This document shows positions 6,535 through 8,269 of a stretch of 8,269 nucleotides of DNA, one piece after another (position 1 is the stretch's first letter; each line of letters opens with the position of its first letter). Origin of the DNA: Burkholderiales bacterium (GTDB taxonomy: Bacteria > Pseudomonadota > Gammaproteobacteria > Burkholderiales > SG8-39). The position numbers and the translations under genes are program-made. The notes under the pieces are model-generated. The model worked only from the letters and a program-made list of their open reading frames with translations. It had not been told where the DNA came from and did not search any database. The stretch lies in contig JAENXP010000072.1 of NCBI GenBank assembly GCA_016649475.1, forward strand, positions 1-8,269, read 5' to 3'.

Positions 6535-7008
6535 CTAATATGACAGCCAGCGCGGCCGCTTTGCAGAAATCACTTTGGTATTCACGCCCGCCCAGTTGAG
6601 GCCGCCGAACAGGCGTGCGTGCTCGATTTTCACGCAGCGGTTCATTACCGCTTCCAGTCCCGCGACTTCGGCTTTTCGCGCCGCGGCTTCATTTACGACG
6701 CCGAGCTGCTGCCACAGTACCTTGGCGCCGATGGCGATGGCGTCCTCGGCGATGGGCAGGATCTCTTCGGTCTTGCGAAAGCAGTCGACGATGTCCACTT
6801 TGACCGGGATATCGCGCAGGCTCGCATAGCATTTCTGTCCCAGCACTTCCTTGTACGCAGGGTTGACCGGGACGACGGTATAGCCGTGCTCCATCATGTA
6901 TTTTGCGGCGAAATAGCTGGGCCGGTACCAGTTGGCCGACAGCCCGACTACGGCAATGACGCGGTTCTCGTGCAGGATGCGGCGCAGGGTGGGGATGTCG
7001 TTGTGCAT
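6535..7008 (-). CDS. CoA-binding protein, YccU family (CoA_binding_2 / COG1832)
   Basis: A 157-residue single-domain Rossmann protein. VVGLSANWYRPSYFAAKYM at 20-38 is the nucleotide-binding loop and helix, VPVNP at 46-50 the second strand turn, DIVDCFRK at 72-79 and LWQQLGVVNEAA at 98-109 are the other family blocks, and MNRCVKIEH at 122-130 carries the conserved cysteine near the end. The domain resembles the CoA-binding half of succinyl-CoA synthetase but stands alone, and its biochemical role is not known to me. The open frame extends upstream to 7143, but the ATG at 7008 matches the family start and the extension would cover the promoter region; no good Shine-Dalgarno is seen at either site. 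It is the promoter-proximal gene before metY, which suggests a role tied to sulfur or methionine metabolism. Confidence 0.9.
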   Translation of the reverse strand: MHNDIPTLRRILHENRVIAVVGLSANWYRPSYFAAKYMMEHGYTVVPVNPAYKEVLGQKCYASLRDIPVKVDIVDCFRKTEEILPIAEDAIAIGAKVLWQQLGVVNEAAARKAEVAGLEAVMNRCVKIEHARLFGGLNWAGVNTKVISAKRPRWLSY

Positions 7009-7040
7009 GAGCGGCGTCGGAGGGGGCGGGACGTGGCCAA

Positions 7041-7046
7041 ATTGTA
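7041..7046 (-). promoter_or_regulatory. Candidate -10 box for the CoA-binding/metY operon
   Basis: TACAAT on the minus strand, one base from consensus, 32 bases before the ATG of the CoA-binding gene and inside the 83-base divergent gap. No TTGACA-like hexamer is found 16-18 bases upstream, so an activator may be needed or the match may be accidental. Confidence 0.4.
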
Positions 7047-7049
7047 GCG

Positions 7050-7055
7050 TAAAAT
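7050..7055 (+). promoter_or_regulatory. Candidate -10 box for the TPP enzyme gene
   Basis: TAAAAT on the plus strand, one base from consensus, 36 bases before the ATG at 7092. The -35 position reads CGGGAC and is poor. It lies 3 bases from the minus-strand box, so the two promoters, if real, would overlap. Confidence 0.35.
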
Positions 7056-7091
7056 CGAGGCATTCTTTTACTCTTCGGTGCCATCCACGCC

Positions 7092-8269
7092 ATGAAAACA
7101 GAACTGAAATCCCGCACCGGCGGACAGCTGCTGGTGGACGCACTCAAGGTGCACGGTGTCGATACCGCGTTCTGCGTGCCGGGCGAGAGCTATCTCGCCG
7201 TGCTCGATGCGCTCTACGACGCGCGCGAGACGATCAAGCTCATCGTCTGCCGCCAGGAAGGCGGCGCCGCCAACATGGCCGAAGCCTACGGCAAGCTCAC
7301 CGGCAAGCCCGGCATCTGCATGGTGACGCGCGGTCCCGGCGCGACCAATGCGGCCATAGGTGTACACACTGCGTTTCAGGACTCCACGCCGATGATCCTG
7401 CTGATCGGGCAGGTGGGCGGCGACTTTGTCGAGCGTGAAGCATTTCAGGAGGTGGATTTTCGCCGCATGTACGGGCAAATGGCCAAATGGGTCGCCAGCA
7501 TCGACCGCGTCGAGCGCGTGCCCGAGTACCTGAGCCACGCGTTTCACTGCGCCATGTCCGGGCGCAAGGGCCCGGTGGTGCTGGCCCTGCCCGAAGACAT
7601 GCTCACTCAGACCGCCATCGCCGCGGACACCGGTCCCTATCAGGAGGTGGTGGCCCACCCCGGCGTCGGCGATATCGCCAGGCTGCGCGCCATGCTGTCG
7701 GCGGCGCAGCGTCCACTGGTGATACTCGGTGGCAGCGGCTGGAACGCCGGGGCTTGTGCCGACGTGCGCCGGTTCATCGAGGCGAACGGCCTGCCCGCGG
7801 GTTGCGCGTTCCGCTTCCAGGATTTGTTCGACAACACCCACGCGAATTACGCCGGCGACATCGGCATCGGCATCAATCCGAAACTGGCGCAGCGGGTCAA
7901 GGACGCCGACCTGTTGCTGGTCATCGGCGCGCGCCTGGGCGAGATGACTACCAGCGCCTACACCCTGTTGACGGTGCCGCGGCCGGCGCAAAAACTCATC
8001 CACGTGCATGCCGGCGCGGAAGAGCTGGGCAGGGTGTACCAGGGCGAGTTGCTGATCAACTCGGGCATGCCGCAGATCGCCGCCGCGCTCGCCGCGATGG
8101 CGCCGGTGGAGGCGGGCGCCTGGCGCGCGTGGACGCAGGCAGCGCGTGCGGACTATCTCGAGTGGACCGGCGCGCGCACCATGCCGGGCAAGCTGCAGGT
8201 GTGGGATACCGTCGATTTACTCAGGCAGCGGCTGCCCGCCGACGCCATCCTCACCAACGGCGCGGGCAA
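7092..8269 (+). CDS. Thiamine-diphosphate-dependent enzyme, acetolactate synthase-like, C-terminus cut by window edge
   Basis: First 392 codons of a ThDP enzyme of the acetolactate synthase/pyruvate oxidase superfamily (usually 540-570 residues). The N-terminal PYR domain spans about 9-170: FCVPGESYLAVLDAL at 27-41, then CRQEGGAANMAEAYG at 53-67 with the cofactor-activating Glu56, TRGPGATNAAIG at 79-90 and AFQEVDF at 117-123, close to the AFQE motif of acetolactate synthase. The central domain runs about 190-340. The visible end TNGAG starts the PP domain; the diphosphate-binding GDG motif lies beyond the window. The GES motif and lack of an adjacent small regulatory subunit gene upstream suggest a paralogue rather than the main biosynthetic IlvB, so the substrate is open: acetolactate synthase, a decarboxylase, or another 2-oxoacid lyase. 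The ATG at 7092 is the first after an in-frame stop at 7050; no clear Shine-Dalgarno is seen. Confidence 0.88.
   Translation, partial: MKTELKSRTGGQLLVDALKVHGVDTAFCVPGESYLAVLDALYDARETIKLIVCRQEGGAANMAEAYGKLTGKPGICMVTRGPGATNAAIGVHTAFQDSTPMILLIGQVGGDFVEREAFQEVDFRRMYGQMAKWVASIDRVERVPEYLSHAFHCAMSGRKGPVVLALPEDMLTQTAIAADTGPYQEVVAHPGVGDIARLRAMLSAAQRPLVILGGSGWNAGACADVRRFIEANGLPAGCAFRFQDLFDNTHANYAGDIGIGINPKLAQRVKDADLLLVIGARLGEMTTSAYTLLTVPRPAQKLIHVHAGAEELGRVYQGELLINSGMPQIAAALAAMAPVEAGAWRAWTQAARADYLEWTGARTMPGKLQVWDTVDLLRQRLPADAILTNGAG

Noticed and set aside
4646..6538. Plus-strand open frame of 630 codons
   Set aside because: Mostly antisense to metY, whose motifs are unambiguous; the part outside metY has no recognisable domain.
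7009..7091. SAM riboswitch or other leader RNA for the metY operon
   Set aside because: The gap is only 83 bases including the putative promoter, leaving no room for a folded aptamer, and no conserved core is visible.
6535..7143. Longer version of the CoA-binding protein with 45 extra N-terminal residues
   Set aside because: The extension covers the divergent promoter region and the start of the opposite gene, and the ATG at 7008 fits the family's usual start.
7068..8009. Minus-strand open frame of 313 codons
   Set aside because: Antisense to the ThDP enzyme, whose conserved motifs lie in the plus strand.

Overview
The window is a stretch of a GC-rich bacterial chromosome, most likely a betaproteobacterium. 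This rests on high GC in the core genes (for example 42 G+C in the 60 bases from 7561), on the style of the 3-hydroxybutyrate dehydrogenase (a PHB/ketone-body enzyme) and on the MetY, CoA-binding and GST paralogues. I cannot name a genus. Seven genes are clear. All are on the minus strand except the last, and the first and last run off the window ends.

Region 1 (1-2969, minus) is a tight three-gene run, read right to left: a cytoplasmic gamma-glutamyltransferase-family Ntn hydrolase, 15 bases, a glutathione S-transferase, 5 bases, then a 3-hydroxybutyrate dehydrogenase whose last ~14 residues lie beyond the left edge. The spacing implies one transcript. Region 2 (2970-3375) is non-coding leader or spacer, with a possible -10 box for this operon and a short coding-like fragment.

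Region 3 (3376-4370, minus) holds two different hemerythrin-fold genes in tandem: a canonical bacteriohemerythrin with all seven di-iron ligands, and 47 bases downstream an HHE-domain protein with a strong Shine-Dalgarno that moves its start inward. Region 4 (4371-5230) is about 860 bases with no convincing gene. Regions 2-4 look lower in GC and less codon-biased than their flanks (two 60-base lines, from 3241 and from 5041, are each exactly 50% G+C), so this may be an accessory block between two core segments.

Region 5 (5231-7008, minus) is a two-gene operon: a YccU-type CoA-binding protein, then MetY (O-acetylhomoserine sulfhydrylase, PLP-dependent, Lys209), 14 bases apart. Region 6 (7092 to the end, plus) is a divergent thiamine-diphosphate enzyme of the acetolactate synthase type, cut off after 392 codons. 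The 83-base gap between the divergent genes holds -10-like boxes for both directions.

Most of the window is ordinary metabolism. I found no CRISPR array, insertion sequence, tRNA, rRNA or riboswitch, and no evidence for a wholly new system. The parts most worth a second look are the hemerythrin pair with its gene-poor surroundings, and the CoA-binding/MetY coupling.
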